Positions 35,633 to 49,180 of a stretch of DNA of 64,000 nucleotides are shown here, piece after piece; position 1 is the first letter of the stretch; the number at the start of each line of letters is the position of its first letter. Source of the stretch: Gordionus sp. m RMFG-2023. Lineage: Eukaryota > Nematomorpha > Gordioida > Chordodea > Parachordodidae. The notes below the pieces were generated by a model. It had not been told where the DNA came from. It was given only the letters and a program-made list of their open reading frames with translations, and did no database searches. The position numbers and the translations under genes are program-made. The stretch lies in assembly GCF_954871325.1 (NCBI RefSeq), contig NC_088777.1, positions 30,667,366-30,731,365 on the forward strand, written 5' to 3'.

Positions 35633-36200
35633 TCAAAATTCAATCTTATCTATTATATATATTGATATATGACATACCACATTGTTGAATAATAAAATCC
35701 CCTTACTGAAACCACATATTTGCCAAAATAATTTACATCGATAAGATTTCTTGATATTTGACTGATTAAATAATTCCTTCAGCAAAACAAATTTACCTAC
35801 CCTATCATCTAACCCACTAACAACATTTTTTGACAATTTGAAGGCTCGTCTAATAGAGGCAGGTTTAGACTTCATCTTACTTTTATAAAATTCTTTGCAA
35901 TTGAAAATTCAAACTCAAATCTGTTTTCATCACTGAAAATTATCTGCGTCCATTTGGATTTACCCCAGGATTAATGATCTTTTGTTTATTTGAACCTTTT
36001 TTGCTTTTGATGGCTTATTAACAAAAGCTTTTTCTTTGCCCAAATGTCAAATTTAATAAGACTATTAAATGTGCCTTATAAAATGAAAAACTCATAAAAT
36101 ACATTTTTCTACTGCAAGCACTAATAGAATGATTCCTTTTGAGCAATGAATTCCATTCGGAAGTAATATCATTGGTATATGAATATCTATTTTCCATCAA
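35633..36200 (-). mobile_element. Tc1/mariner transposase remnant
   Basis: On the - strand WTQIIFSDENRFEFE (about 35950-35905) is the Tc1 second-Asp block. Downstream, in another frame, ICGFSKGILLF (about 35730-35690) resembles the WG..G.G.L block. It has stops and frame changes. Ends not found. Confidence 0.6.
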
Positions 36201-37900
36201 TGGATTATTCTAACATTTCAAATCTCATTGGGCTGTAACAATCTCTTTTTCGTTGAGCACTGATAGATTGTATATTTTTGTATCTATATATGATATCACG
36301 AGTTGTTTCATGATTAATCATCAATATTTAAGAAATATTTGTCATAGAGTCCCATCTTTATGCAATTTGATTTTTTTCTATTCAAAGGAGCTGAATAATT
36401 GTGCATTATTAATCAAAAAAATTTTAAGCACAAAAGAATAGGAGACGATAATATTAAACATGAGGACAGAAAATACACACCTTTAACTTATCTGAACATT
36501 CGTAAATTTAAGTAATGCGATCAATTTGATTCCTGAATTTTTAGTGGCGTTTATTTTGATTTATATACTGTTTACTAAATTATAAATATTTATATATTTT
36601 ATTGATTTAATCCTTAATATGGAATGTAAACTTCTATAAGATTTATATATAAAATTTATGGCGATGTTCGATTATGGGTAGTATATTGAATTTGATTACT
36701 AAACATTTTTATATGCACTAACCATTGCCTAAAAATTGGCCTCGGAGTATTGATCCCCGGTAGATATGCCATTCCAAAAAATAACCCCCCCCCCCCACCC
36801 CCACTTACTTTTATTTGTGGCTGTATTTCGCAAATCATTTTAAAGACAAATTGAAAATATTAGAAGATGAATGTTAAACGATCCTTTATATGATTTTCCA
36901 ATTGATTAATTGATATTATTTTTTATAAATCTGCCGAGTCCTTTAAAGGGTTTGTAAAAAAATGTGTCCGACTTCACAGGTTTGTAGTTTTTTTATTTTT
37001 TAATCCTGACCCGTTTTAAATGGGCTCGCTCCGTTTTCGTTTATCGCATTTAACAATAATACATTTCAAGTTTTTATCGACACCCTATCATATCAGTAAA
37101 AATATTTTTAACATTGAATAGGCCTTTACCAGTGCTAGATGGAATAGTATTGTTATATTTTATAAATAATGGATATTCTGGAAATTCGAAAATAGTTTTA
37201 AGTTATATTTTTTTCTACAATTTTCTAGCATTGAACCAAAATAATGAATAATCTCTCTTTTTCGAAGGAAAATCAATAATCCTTTAACAATTTCTTGAAT
37301 CAGCTCCCCCTTCTTTTCCTTATTCTCTGGGTTTTGGATCCAATCTCATTCAAGAGGTAAATATGAGTGGGGAATGGTAGATATTATAAACCATTATTAT
37401 ATATTGCTCTAATCTTTAAAACAAATTAAAAAATTATATATCTTTTTAAAAGAAATTTTTTTTATCAACTGGAGGAAATGTCTCCCTGACCTGAGACTAC
37501 ACTTGTATCGATTTTGCAGCGAAGAATAACCTCTCATTTTCTGCCCAAACATCTTAATAACAATAGTCACTAACACCTTAGGCATGTTCGGAAATGAGGC
37601 ACTCAAAATATAAATAATTCCTATTGTGAATGCTGTACTTTGAAAATCAAATTTTAAGAGTTTACATTAACTAAGAATTTATTTTAATTTACGAATAAAT
37701 TTGATTATAAATTTAAATATAGTGGTTTAAAATATAGATTATATATTAATACCAAGCTAGAATAATCTCCTTAATAGGCTTTTAACCTTTTTTAAGATGA
37801 AAAGACATTTTATTAGTGCAGTTACTAATCTGTAAGTTAGGTAAAGTAAATAATAATATTTTGATATTAGGCATCTAAAGTGAAATTACACATGGAAAGG
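36200..37900. other. Intergenic, nothing recognised
   Basis: A+T-rich with a poly-C tract near 36784-36803. Short frames show no family resemblance. Confidence 0.4.
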
Positions 37901-38029
37901 GCCTGCAAAGCATTTTTCTGATCTCTAAGAATACTCTATTCCGTCAATATTATTATACCAAAATTTGACATCACAAAATTTCGCCTATACAATTACGAGA
38001 ATGTCACGGCTATTCACCCCTTACATCAC

Positions 38030-38640
38030 AATGAATGGGACGACTTTGACCCCAGTAATGGACATGCACTTAGCATTCCAAAAAGCACTTATTATCATAG
38101 AGGTATTACAAGAACCAATCAGAATTTGATACTATGCAAACAATGCGGTGTATACTGACTCCTCAGATACTCACATAGGCATCTCCTTCTGGGGCATAGG
38201 TAATAGTCAACATCTTTCCAGGAAGTAGCTCTTATGTTTAACGTACCGTTACACGCCCATATTAACGCAAAAGAAACATTAGCTATGGGTTGTGTCGCCC
38301 TGTTAGCAATTAACAAGGATTGAGCACTGCCTGTTACCTTCACCAATTCGACGGTGGCCTATCGTGTACAGGAAGAGAGACTGAAGATCTCCATTAATAA
38401 AAATAATTATAACGCAAAGCCTGTAAAAACTTGGATTACCGAACTTTACGGCGGTTTGTCAGAACATACATTAGGTCCCAACAGACAGACAATGGTTCGG
38501 TGATAGAGCAGCACTAATTTTTTTTCCAACAGAGACACAAACAGCCTTAGAACAAGTGGCTGTTGACTTAGAATACCAGCGCTAGCTGTTCGGGACGTAA
38601 ATTCTGGACACCCTACTTATTCAGGATTGTCACAACCATC
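38030..38640 (+). mobile_element. Retroelement fossil, RNase H-like part
   Basis: The + strand reads VYTDSSDTHIGISFWG, then HINAKETLAMGCVALLAI, a pattern like the RNase H domain next to reverse transcriptase in DIRS-like or LTR-type retroelements. It is broken (several breaks) and no ends were found, so the family is uncertain. Confidence 0.4.
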
Positions 38641-39239
38641 TACCGAGACATGGAATTTGCAAATCTTAATCCGCACCGAGGAACTATGACGGCTGAACAT
38701 CAAAAATCGAAAGCAACAATGGGACAAGAACGAATCATCCTAAAAATATTATTATACTTGCATATCCCATTATTATCGTCACTTTTTTGTGCTAAATTAA
38801 AATTGTTTATTTCGTGTTTTATTTTCTAATACTAACTAGGTTCGAATTTTTGATGTTAATAAAATTATAGAATAGCCAAAGTCATAAAGACCAAGGCGTT
38901 CGGTTGATTTCTAGCCACCAATTTCATAGAAGAGGGGGTAGGTTATATAAATCAGCTGCAATAACAATGTCAATGTAAAACTCTAAGATTTTATTAATAT
39001 CCTCACGTGTTTCAAGTGTAATCAACAATTCAGCTCCAATAGGCAAAAGAAAATAAATGTTTTTTAAAATAAAATTATTAGTAACTAATAAATCCTTCCT
39101 TTAATTGAAATAAAAATGTATCAATCAGTTGAATAAAAATATTATTTTATATAAATCCTCAATCGTAGATGCATCAATATTTGTTAGATTGTCTTCTAGG
39201 TTTAAAAATTTAAAACCCAAAGTTTAGGCTGTGATATCG

Positions 39240-39520
39240 TTACACTCTCATCTTGTAAACTCTATTAGCTCCCTGTCGACAGTCTAGGTCACCACCCTCT
39301 TTACTACCGCTTCACAAAAGGCCGCCACCCACGCCACCAAGCAGTAAAATCGATTATTGCCATAACTCTCTATTCAGCCAATATTCCATCAACTTTGGAA
39401 CCTATAAGTCTTAATCTTGGGAACAATATCAGGCCTAATGGAATGACACTTAGCAAGGGAATCCTGCTAGCCTAGAATTATACATGCGTTGTTTGCACTT
39501 TCCTTTAGCTCCACATCCTT
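39240..39520 (+). mobile_element. Non-LTR retroelement fragment, C-terminal part
   Basis: The + strand reads KGRHPRHQAVKSII, then SANIPSTLEPISL and RPNGMTL, matching a C-terminal region found after reverse transcriptase in a widespread invertebrate element (usually ..LEP.GL...DGKRPDGMTL). Short and degraded. The matching RT piece lies inverted at 40237-40850. Confidence 0.5.
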
Positions 39521-40236
39521 GGTCAGAGCGGAAATTAGAAAAATTAATAAATATATTAACATTCCCAATATCATTTTAACCCCTATTGTATACAATCGGC
39601 ACTTTTGAACCTAGAGCCTTGGATTCAAAGTACTCGGCCAAAAAAAGCGCGTAATTTTTCAACGAATTTCAATGGAAATTTATAGGTCAATCAATCCACG
39701 GTGCCATAACCTAGAGACATTTCCTCACTTTTGCTTTAAATATATTCTTTTTACTTTTTTAAAAATATATTTTATTTATATTGCTTATATTTTTAAATAT
39801 ATATCTTTTTTTAAAAAATAAAGTTAATTTTATTTTTTAATACGGAACACAAATCATAATTTAAATAAAGATTATAATTATAAATTAATATAGTATTCAT
39901 TTAATTGAAGCAAGATTCGATGCATGAGAAATATTAGGTTAGGAATCCTCTCTCTTCTAAGGGATCATGGTAGAACCATCAGGTCGTTTACCATCGGATT
40001 TGTAAAGGCCAGTGGGCTCGAGGGTTGGCGGGATGATAGCAGATTTCAATTTGAATGTCTAATGAATTTGCCTCTACAACGCTTGCATCGCAAATAGTGA
40101 CGACTTTTAGAGTTGACAAGTGTAGTGATAGAGTATCACCATATCGCAATTGAATCTAAGTCCAATTGCGTGATCATCGTTTCTTAGGAGTTGGTCAAGA
40201 ATTTGCTATGGGAAATCCTCGAGTAATTCTTAGCTA

Positions 40237-40850
40237 CTACCTGCGGAAATGGAGGAGTAGAGAATGGTCCTTGAATTGGCTCTTCGATTTAAGGTATGCA
40301 ACGGAGTTGCCAACTAGAGGCTTATCCCAGTAAATCTGTAGTGTTGATGGGGAAGGATCAACTAATGAGAGAGATTTCCAGATATCAATTGCCTGCAGAA
40401 GCAAGAGGTCAAGATTGTTAGTGTGTGTATGATGGGCTCGCAAGACAGGAGAGAGGATATGAACGCACTAACGGAAAGTAGCAAGAGCGACTTTATACCA
40501 ATGCCACCGGATTTGGTTGGTAAGGTAGCCTGCAACCAAGATACATCTTCAAATTTAAGATAAAATATATCTTTTGTGAAGTGTTTAATCTGAGGTTCAT
40601 GCGCAGCTATGATGACATCATATTGGTAGTTTCGCGATGATCCGAGTGTATTCGGAATTAGAAGGTAGTTCTTCAATTGGAAGAAAGCTTGGTGGGCTGG
40701 GAGGCGCGATAGCGTATCGCGCATGAGGGATATCTCCCGTGAAATATCGGCAAGGAATTTGATTATGGACTCGTCTTTACCTACTGGAGATTCGAAATGT
40801 GTCAAAGAGTTAAATTGTGTATTATTAAACATAAGATCGTGGTTAAGGTC
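40237..40850 (-). mobile_element. Non-LTR retroelement fragment, RT C-terminal part
   Basis: The - strand reads LPAHQAFFQLKNYLLIP and VSWLQATLPTKSGGIGIK, the thumb-side block of an invertebrate retroelement polyprotein. 156 codons stay open. It is probably the same family as 39240-39520 but faces the other way, so the locus was rearranged or hit twice. Confidence 0.6.
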
Positions 40851-41486
40851 AATGATCTCAAGGGGACAATATTCGCTCTTAGATTATTTCGCAGTCCCAA
40901 ACTGCTTTCCCTGCAATCGTTTTTACATCAAAACAAAACATTTATAATTAATTATAAAAAAAAATTATTAGCATTTAATTTCTCGTGTATTTTATGGAAT
41001 TTTTCGTCCACATTATCTTAGATATATTTCGACAATATTCCTAGCTCTATTCACAATCTCCCTTATCCAATTTTTGTAGCATTTTGCTAAAATCATACGT
41101 ATAGTTAAATAAAAAATAAACACATTTAATTGATATAAGTATCTTATGAATCTTTTTCCTTGCTTGATATATATAATTCAAGCGCTGCATATGTAACTTT
41201 ATATAGTTCAATAAGATGTTTCACTGAATTTTGTCTTTTTATGAATAGAATTAAAAAAAAATTTGGATTATTTGAGTCAATGAAATTAATAATTGTTTCT
41301 TCATAAGGAAATTGACAAAGTAGATTGTTTTAAAAAAGTGAATATGACAAATTAGAGTAGTTTGTAAAATAATTTAAAATATATAATTAATCAAATACTA
41401 TAGATCAAAATTATATAAAAATAGTTATTTTTTAAATTTATGATTACATGTTATCAACATTATGCCACTAAAGTTTTCACTGGAAG

Positions 41487-41726
41487 TTAAAGTATTTTAG
41501 AAGATTGGTTTATATAAAAATCGTTTATTTAAATAAATGATTAAATTTTATACAATATATATTTTAAAATTTTACATTTTTTTTGAACTAAAAAAAATAT
41601 GCTTTATATAACAAAATATATCAAAATTTATATAAAAAAAATCAATCTATCAATTTATAAAAAAATCAATTTATATCAACATAAAAAAAACAATTTAAAG
41701 GTTAGTATTAAGCGGTCATATTAACA
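41487..41726 (-). repeat. 3' LTR of the gypsy fossil
   Basis: Direct repeat of 48111-48349. Read on the - strand it begins TGTTAATATGACC after a purine-rich tract. Confidence 0.85.
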
Positions 41727-44700
41727 TTCCACCCTTTAAAAAATGATCTCCACTCAGGTTTTTCTTGCATGTGAATCTTATCGTGCAGTCAACGTTTCTT
41801 GATAGTTTGTCATTAGTATATTTCATTAACTTTTGCTATTGTAAGTTTTTATTATTTTTTTTTTTAAAAAGAAAAATATTTTATTATATATATTTTTAGT
41901 CTTTATTTCATTATAAAATTATCGATTTTTTTTGGCAACATTATATTCCTGCTAGGTCTTTGACTAACAAGACACTGTTCTTGCATTTCTACCTTTTGAT
42001 CATCATTTCTTCTAAAATTTACAGTAATAGGTATTGCATTTGTTTACACATGTGTCGTTTCATCCAGAGGTGCGCTACTCGCAGACCTTTTTTTAATTTG
42101 GTCTAATGTCTTCTAATAATTTTGTCTCCTGTTTCAACTTCAAATGTTAAATTTCCATTTTTACGTTTTATCGTGCCTTTGTCCCACATATTACCTTTGA
42201 AGGTTTTATACCATATTTTGTCACCATTCATGATGTTTCTATTTGACGATAAATTGCGATTAATCGTTCACTTTATCTTCTTGCGGTTTTATCAAATCCC
42301 ATGTGGTTCTTATGGTTCTGTTGAACATCACTTCGCTTGGTATCTTGTTGGTTGTCGCGTTTGGTGTGTTGCGATAGTTAAATAAAAACTTTTCTAAAGC
42401 TATATCTAAGTCTATTTTCTTATTACTTTCCATATTCCTTTTCATGCATATTTTCATTGATCTTATCATTCGCTCACACTGACCATTGGACTGTTGGTGA
42501 TGAGGCGCGGTGAAAATGTGATCAATTCCATGATCACTACAAAATTTTTTGAACAAGCTACTTGTAAAATTCGTACCATTATCGCTGACTATCATATCGG
42601 GTATACCAAACAAACTGATTATTTTTAATAATTCTTTAATAGTAGATTCAGTAGTTATATCTCTCATTCTTCTAATAACAGGAAATTTGCTAAATGCGTC
42701 AACACATACCAAGAAATTGCTACCTTCAAACTGTGCAAAGTCGATGTGCACGGGTTCAAACACTTAAAAGCTGTTTCCCATGGATTTTGTACATTGTGAG
42801 GATTGTCCGCATATTTATTACACATGTCACAGTATCTCACCTCCTGATCTATTTCAGCGTTTAGACCTGGCCACCACACGTAATCTCTCGCCAACAATTT
42901 TGTTTTCCCAGCACCAAGATGCCCTTTGTGTAATTCCTGTAATATCTCCTATCTCATATTTTTAGGTATAATGATCCTATTCTCTTTAAAAAGACAATCT
43001 TTAATTAAGCTCAGTTCCATTTCCATATTTTTATATATTTTATTCTTTATCTGTTCATGATTCTTTATATTGTTGATTACCTCCATTAATTCGATATCAA
43101 TACTAGTTTCTTTAACTATTCTTTTAAAATTTATTGGTAAATCCCAAAATTTGTCATCAATTTTTTATCATCTATCTCTTGTATCATTTCTTCTGTGCTC
43201 ATTTGGGGTAATCTTGACAAACAATCCGGTACTATATTTCGTTTCCCGGGTCTATGAATTATCGTAAAGTCATAAGCTCCCATAGCCAAACTCCATTTTT
43301 GAAGTCGCATTGATATGGATGAGTTATCCTTAAGTCCCTTCGTAAATATGTAAACGAGTGGCTTGTGATCTGTGATTATTGTATATCTCGTACCAATTAA
43401 ATATTCTTGAAACTTTTTTACCGCATATATAAGAGATAAAGCTTCCCTCTCTATATTAGTGGAATTAAACTCTGATTTCAATAAAGCTCTTGACGCGAAA
43501 GCAATGGGTTTCTCTTTACCATCACCTTCAATATGAAATAAGACTGCGCCTAGACCTTTCTTTGAAGCATCAGTTGCAATGCCTATTGGTAAATCCGGAT
43601 TATAAAAATTTAACGTAGGCGGAGTATTTATCAGATTTTTTAGGTCGTCGAAGCTTTCTTGATGTGTATTATCCCATAACCATTTGTCTTTATTAACCAT
43701 TTTGTATAAAGGATCAGCTATGTCCGCAAAATTACATAAAAATTTTCGATAATAGCTCGCCATCCCCAAAAAAGTTGTCAGTTCATCTTTTGTCTTCGGT
43801 TCCGGCATGTTAGAAATAGCTTTTATCTTATCATCGTTGGGATGTATACCATATTTATCTATATCATGTCCCAAAAAACTTATTTTATCTTGCAGAAATA
43901 AACTTTTGTCGAAATTTGGGGTTAATCCATACTTGACGATCTTTTCAAATACTTTTTTAATGTCCAAATGTTTCTCATCGTTGTCACCTGTGATTAACAA
44001 GTCGTCAATGTAAAATATAACATCTTTCAAATCTCCAAAAATGTTATCCATAGTTTGTTGGAATATTGCCGACGAAGTTTTTAAACCAAACGGTAGTCTC
44101 GTAAACCTATAATAACCTTTATGTGTCGATATCGTAAGAAAATCTCTTGATTCCTTGTGTATGGGTATTTGGAGAAACGCGTTTTTAAAATCTATCTTGG
44201 TAAATTTTTTACCTTTAGATAATTTAGCGATTAAATCATTTATACGTGGTATAGGGTACTTGAAATCTTGTAAAGCAGGGTTGATAGTATTTTTGAAGTC
44301 GGTGCAGAGCCTAAGTGAGCCATCGCTCTTATAAACGGGAGTGAGAGGACTAGCCCATCTAACATCTTCAACGGGTTCAATAATTTTATCGTTTATCCAC
44401 TTTTGAAATTCTTTTGTTATCAAATCAACTCTAGAATATGGTATACGCCTTGGCGGTATGATTTTCGGTGTGGCATCGTGTTTTAAACGTAATTTGACAT
44501 AGCTGCGTAGCATTGGTTTTTTGTTAAGTTTAAAATTGCATTGCTTGATTAATTCTTGTATGGTATTATCATAATCATCTTCGACAATATTCACAAATTT
44601 ATCTAGTATATTCCCAAAAACTGTTATCCAAGTCCTTCCTAACAATGCAATCTTATCACTCTGGACTACATAAGCAGTTAAGATTTGACTTTTGTCCTCG

Positions 44701-46549
44701 AATTTTGCCTTGACTTTGGTAGTTCCTAATACATTTATTGGTTTCCATCATATCCAGTTAATTTAATATCTGATTTATTTAAGATTTTTACTCCAATCTT
44801 TTTCGCGATATGAATCGGTAAAATACTAAACCTCGACCCGGTATCAATCTGCATCAAAATAGGCATGTCGTTCAAATATACCGTGACCTTATAAGCATCG
44901 TTAGCTGTGTAATTATTATCGGTATCCATATTGTTTATGTCTAAATTGTATAAATTATATTCTTTTCTTTCTAGTTTGTCATTATTGTCTTCTTTTATCT
45001 CTTCTATATTTACAGTGTTTACTTTATTTGTATATCGTGATTGATTATTGTCGTTGTTATGATATTTACAATTGCACATTTGATTTGTTCCTCGATTTCC
45101 AATATTATGATTTTATATCTTTGAATACATCTTGAATCGTTATAATGTCTGTTATATCTGTAATTATAATCATTATTAAATCTATTATTATTATAGTCAT
45201 TTTTATTATAACTAGCTCTATTATCAAATCTCGAAGAATTATTGTACGATCCTGGATAGTTTGCTCTGACGTTGTTGTAATAATTCGCGTTATAATTCTG
45301 ATATCTAGGGTTGTAATTATTTCCTTGATATCTGGGGTTATAACTATTTCCTTGATAAATATTTCTTTGAAAGTCATGGCCTCTTGCTGTCCATCGTTGT
45401 CTGTTATCGTAATTAGATTGTAAATTTTGTCGTTCATCATGGTCTCCATATCTCACCAATTGTTTATTTTCTTCTGTTTTTCTGCCTCTTTGCCTTTCTA
45501 TTGTTTCACGGTTGTATCATCTTCTGTTTTTTCGTTTAAAGAAATATTTTCAACTTTAGCAATTATATTTTCTTTCAATTCTAACTCTTCAAAATCATCT
45601 CTTAAAGTAAGAACTTCTTCTAATGTAATGTTTTCTTTTAACGTAATTTTCTGCCTAATATTTTTGCTGATTGACGAAATTTTTACTTTTTCAATAACTC
45701 TATTATCACTTAGCAAACATTCATTTTTTAAAATGCATAATCTACTTACCCAATCGATGTAACTTTCGTTTTTACCTTGTACAGCTGCATTAAATAATAA
45801 TAAGTTGGAACTTTTAGATTTCCTCGGGTGTAATAACCTCAATTTTTCAATCAATATCGATGGATTGATGAAGTCGGTAGGTGAACATATCGATTTAAGC
45901 TTGATATATACCTCATCTGGTAGTCTTCTTGTAAAGGAACCTGCTTTTTCGATGTCCGAGATCAGTGTGTCCTTGAAGATAACTTCGAATCTACTCAAAA
46001 AAAGATCGCCATTGCCTGCGTTTATTGGAAATTCAATATTTATATTAACATTATTATTGCGAATCTGTTTCATATTTATTTATTTAGGGGAGACCGGGGT
46101 AAAGCGATTGACGGGGTAACAATGTTAACGCGAATAACTTTTTAACCATTGAGTATAAAGACCTTAAATTTGGTGTGAAGATGTATTTTTATATCTAATT
46201 TCTTACCTATGTTCATCTTTTAAAAAACTTACCTGGTTTTATATATTTTGTCAAAAAACTGTTTTTTACCCAAAAAATATAAAAATCATTCTCTAGTATA
46301 TTTTGCTTTTAGTAAAATTTACATATCCTCAGGATTCAAAATTTGGCACACATGTTCCTTAATGTATTAGCTATAAAATAAAATTTATCTGACATCTTTA
46401 GCTATATTAGAAGTCACGCAATAACGATATTTATAATATATGTCACCTAGGGGTAAAGCTGTTATGGGTAAAACGGTTAAAATATAAAATTATTCACATT
46501 AATTTTTCATTAATTCATTTATTATAATTTTTATTGTATCAATCAAATA

Positions 46550-46873
46550 ATGAGAAATTATAAAAGAAAAACCATATACAGAGATGTAAATATAATAAAT
46601 GAAGCCATAAAATATAAAATAACAAATAATACTTCATTAAATTTGTCTGCTAAAAAATTTAACATACCTTATACAACGTTGAGAAGGAGATGTAAAATTG
46701 GTATTAAAAGTTCAGATCATCATAAACAAATATTTACAAATGAAGAAGAATCTAGATTGTGTGACTACATATTAGAAGCAAGTAGGTCATTTATGGGATT
46801 AACGCCTAAACAAGTAATTAAATTATATTGTTTGTATTATATTGTATTTCATAATTTTAATAACTCAATTTAA
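46550..46873 (+). pseudogene. pogo-type transposase N terminus (HTH)
   Basis: 107 codons. The first 60 residues hold the psq/CENP-B-type DNA-binding helix-turn-helix, and EEESRLCDYILEASRSFMGLT matches the following linker. The last 20 codons already lie in the repeat. The catalytic domain is missing. Confidence 0.75.
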
Positions 46874-47123
46874 ATATCAATATTAATTTGGTAACTTTAA
46901 TAAAAATGCTCAATTGAAATTATATTGTATTTCATAATTTTAATAATGCTCAATATAAATATCAATATTAATTTGGTAACTTTAATAAAAATGCTCAATT
47001 GAAATTATATTGTATTTCATAATTTTAATAATGCTCAATCTAAATATTATTAATTTGGTGACTTTAATAAAAATGCTCAATTGAAATTATATTGTATTTC
47101 ATAATTTTAATAATGCTCAATCT
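46837..47123 (+). repeat. 82-85 bp tandem repeat, about 3.4 copies
   Basis: Unit starts ATTATATTGTATTTCATAAT and ends ATGCTCAATTGAA. Starts near 46837, 46919, 47004 and 47086. It fills the place of the lost transposase core. Confidence 0.85.
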
Positions 47124-47132
47124 AAAAATCAT

Positions 47133-47766
47133 GTGGGGCAACAATTTCAGATTTATGATATTCCAGGAGTGTTAAAAAATGAAATACCAAGGGCAGTGAC
47201 ATCAAATAATATATTAAATGGATTCTTAGCATGTGGCATATTTCCTTTAAACCCAAATATATTTACAGAACAAGATTATATCTGCTGTAATAATTCAAAT
47301 GCTAACTCAAATATTGAATTTGAAAATAATGATATTAGAGTGACTCAAAATCTTACAGTGACTCAAAATAATGATAGTGATTTATCTATATTATTGAACG
47401 AAAATGTTCCAGATGATATTGATGAACCTTATCATGATATGTTACCATCATGCTCAAAAAATTATAATAAAGTATTCAATCCTTCATCTATAATACCTAT
47501 TCCAAAATTATTCAATATTTCATAGGATAAAATATCTAAAAAAAAGAATTCAGAAATATTAACATCTACACCTTATAAAAAAAAATTATTAATTCAGAGA
47601 AAAAAAGATATCAAAAAATAATTGTTTATGTGTTATTTGTAATAAAAACTATAAAAATAGTCGCGAGGGCGACGAATGGCTAAAATGTACAATGTGCCTT
47701 GAATGGGCACATTCTAAATGTGCTAATTATGATAATTATTTTACATGTCCTTATTGTATCGATTAG
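47133..47766 (+). pseudogene. pogo-type transposase C terminus with zinc finger
   Basis: IYDIPGVLKNEIPRA and GFLACGIFPLNPNIF are the usual end of the DDE_1 domain. A stop follows at 47523. A frame further on codes a PHD-like finger up to a stop at 47764. Both belonged to one protein in relatives; here they are separated. Confidence 0.65.
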
Positions 47767-48110
47767 TTTTTAAATAAAAATCATAAATAAATCTTAAATT
47801 TGTAATATTTGTTAAATAAAACAATAAATATGTGTCAAATATTATTTTAACCACTTTACCCTAGTGCTTATACCCAGGGTAAAATGGCGAAAATGAGTAG
47901 TTTTACATAACTAATCATAGCTCCTAAAATATTATAGGTAGAGGGCTACACTTTTTTTATCTTGTAGAAGAGAGATGGGGCTACACATTGATCTATAATT
48001 TGTTGTGTTTGACTCTTGTTTAAAATTTTTATGGTAAATATGCAAAATGCCTATCGTTTTACCCCGGTCTCCCCTATTTACGATTTCCTCGAAAGCGGAG
48101 CTGCCACCAT

Positions 48111-48349
48111 AAAGTATTTTAGAAGATTGGTTTATATAAAAATCGTTTATTTAAATAAATTATTAAATTTTATACAATATATATTTTAAAATTTTACATT
48201 TTCTCTGAACTAAAAAAAATCTGCTTTATATAACAAAATATATCAAAATTTATATAAAAACAATCAATCTATCAATTTATAAAAAAATCAATTTATATCA
48301 ACATAAAAAAAAACAATTTAAAGGTTAGTATTAATCGGGTCAAGATACA
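48111..48349 (-). repeat. 5' LTR of the gypsy fossil
   Basis: Direct repeat of 41487-41726. Read on the - strand it begins TGTATCTTGACCC and is followed by a tRNA-primer-like TGGTGGCAGC site. Confidence 0.85.
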
Positions 48350-49180
48350 AAAAGCTGCAAACATATCACTTTAGTTGATTTTGCGGATAATTTTAGATTT
48401 TGATATAATGTTTGAAGGATTTTTTGCTATGTTCTCTAAGTAATATTAATTATTGCTCTTATTAATTTAACATAAAGAGATTTTAAAAAGGCAGACATTT
48501 TATACTACTAGTATCTTTTAAGGATTAATGATTTATATATGGGAAAAAATGGTCTTGTTCTCAAAAATTCATAATGTATTGGTGACAGACAATTTTCTTT
48601 TCATAATTAGTAACTGTAATTAATTCCGCTTGAAAAAAAATGAGATAGTAATTATAATTTATTATATATTTTAGGCATGTAATTAGGAATTAGCAGTAAT
48701 AAAATTCATAAATATATTTATTTCTTTTCTTATTTAATTGATTTTTATGTAAATGCTTTATAATGCAATCATTCATTCATATTTTTGATATTATAATTGC
48801 AATATTTCGTAATTAGGGATTTTGAATCTTTAATTACCTTGCATTTTGACTATAACCTTGCTCTTTAAATGCATTTTTACATAAACAGTCAATATTATCC
48901 AATTTTTTTAAAAATCCCATATAATAAAAGGCTTGTCACATTTTTTGTCTCATTTTGTGATAAAGTTTAACAATATCGGATCTGGAATCAAACTCATGGT
49001 AAAGTACGATAACTGAATTGCCACAGCTTTATTTTTTAAAGGTTGAATTTTTGGCCTTATGAAAGTAGACATGTCTAATTTAGGTATCAATCGATAACTA
49101 ATCAAACATCTATTCAACAGGAGACCTTTCCCCCTTAATGAGCATGTTTAGGTCTAGTGGGTCAGTAATTTAATCAACAC
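48350..49180. other. Intergenic, nothing recognised
   Basis: A+T-rich spacer between the LTR element and the satellite. Confidence 0.4.

Larger units (their letters stand above)
46087..48074 (+). mobile_element. pogo/Tigger-like DNA transposon, internally deleted
   Basis: TIRs GGGGAGACCGGGGTAAA at both ends, with TA (part of a TATTTA repeat) on each side. + strand frames: 46550-46873 has a psq-type helix-turn-helix (LSAKKFNIPYTTLRRR). 47133-47525 has the end of a DDE_1 transposase (NGFLACGIFPLNPNIF). About 47620-47766 codes a Cys/His finger (CxxC..WLKCTMCLEWAHSKC..CPYC) seen at the end of this family. The catalytic core between 46873 and 47133 is absent and tandem repeats stand in its place. 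It cannot move itself. Confidence 0.85.
41487..48349 (-). mobile_element. Ty3/gypsy LTR retrotransposon, broken fossil
   Basis: LTRs of about 240 bp (41487-41726 and 48111-48349) are direct repeats with only a few per cent difference, so the insertion is fairly recent. A primer-binding-site-like TGGTGGCAGCTCC lies just inside the 5' LTR and a purine tract AAAGGGTGG just inside the 3' LTR. Parts from 5' to 3' on the - strand: gag (about 46073-45019, Asn/Tyr/Arg-rich tail), protease (IDTGSR, about 45079-44735), reverse transcriptase with YIDDLL and RNase H (about 44645-43131), and integrase with zinc-binding and DDE core (about 42965-42260). It is broken, by eye about five times, and also holds a 2-kb pogo-like insertion in its leader. 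Confidence 0.88.

Noticed and set aside
36656-36838. 60-codon - strand frame with a Gly run
   Set aside because: The Gly run is just the poly-C tract. No homology.
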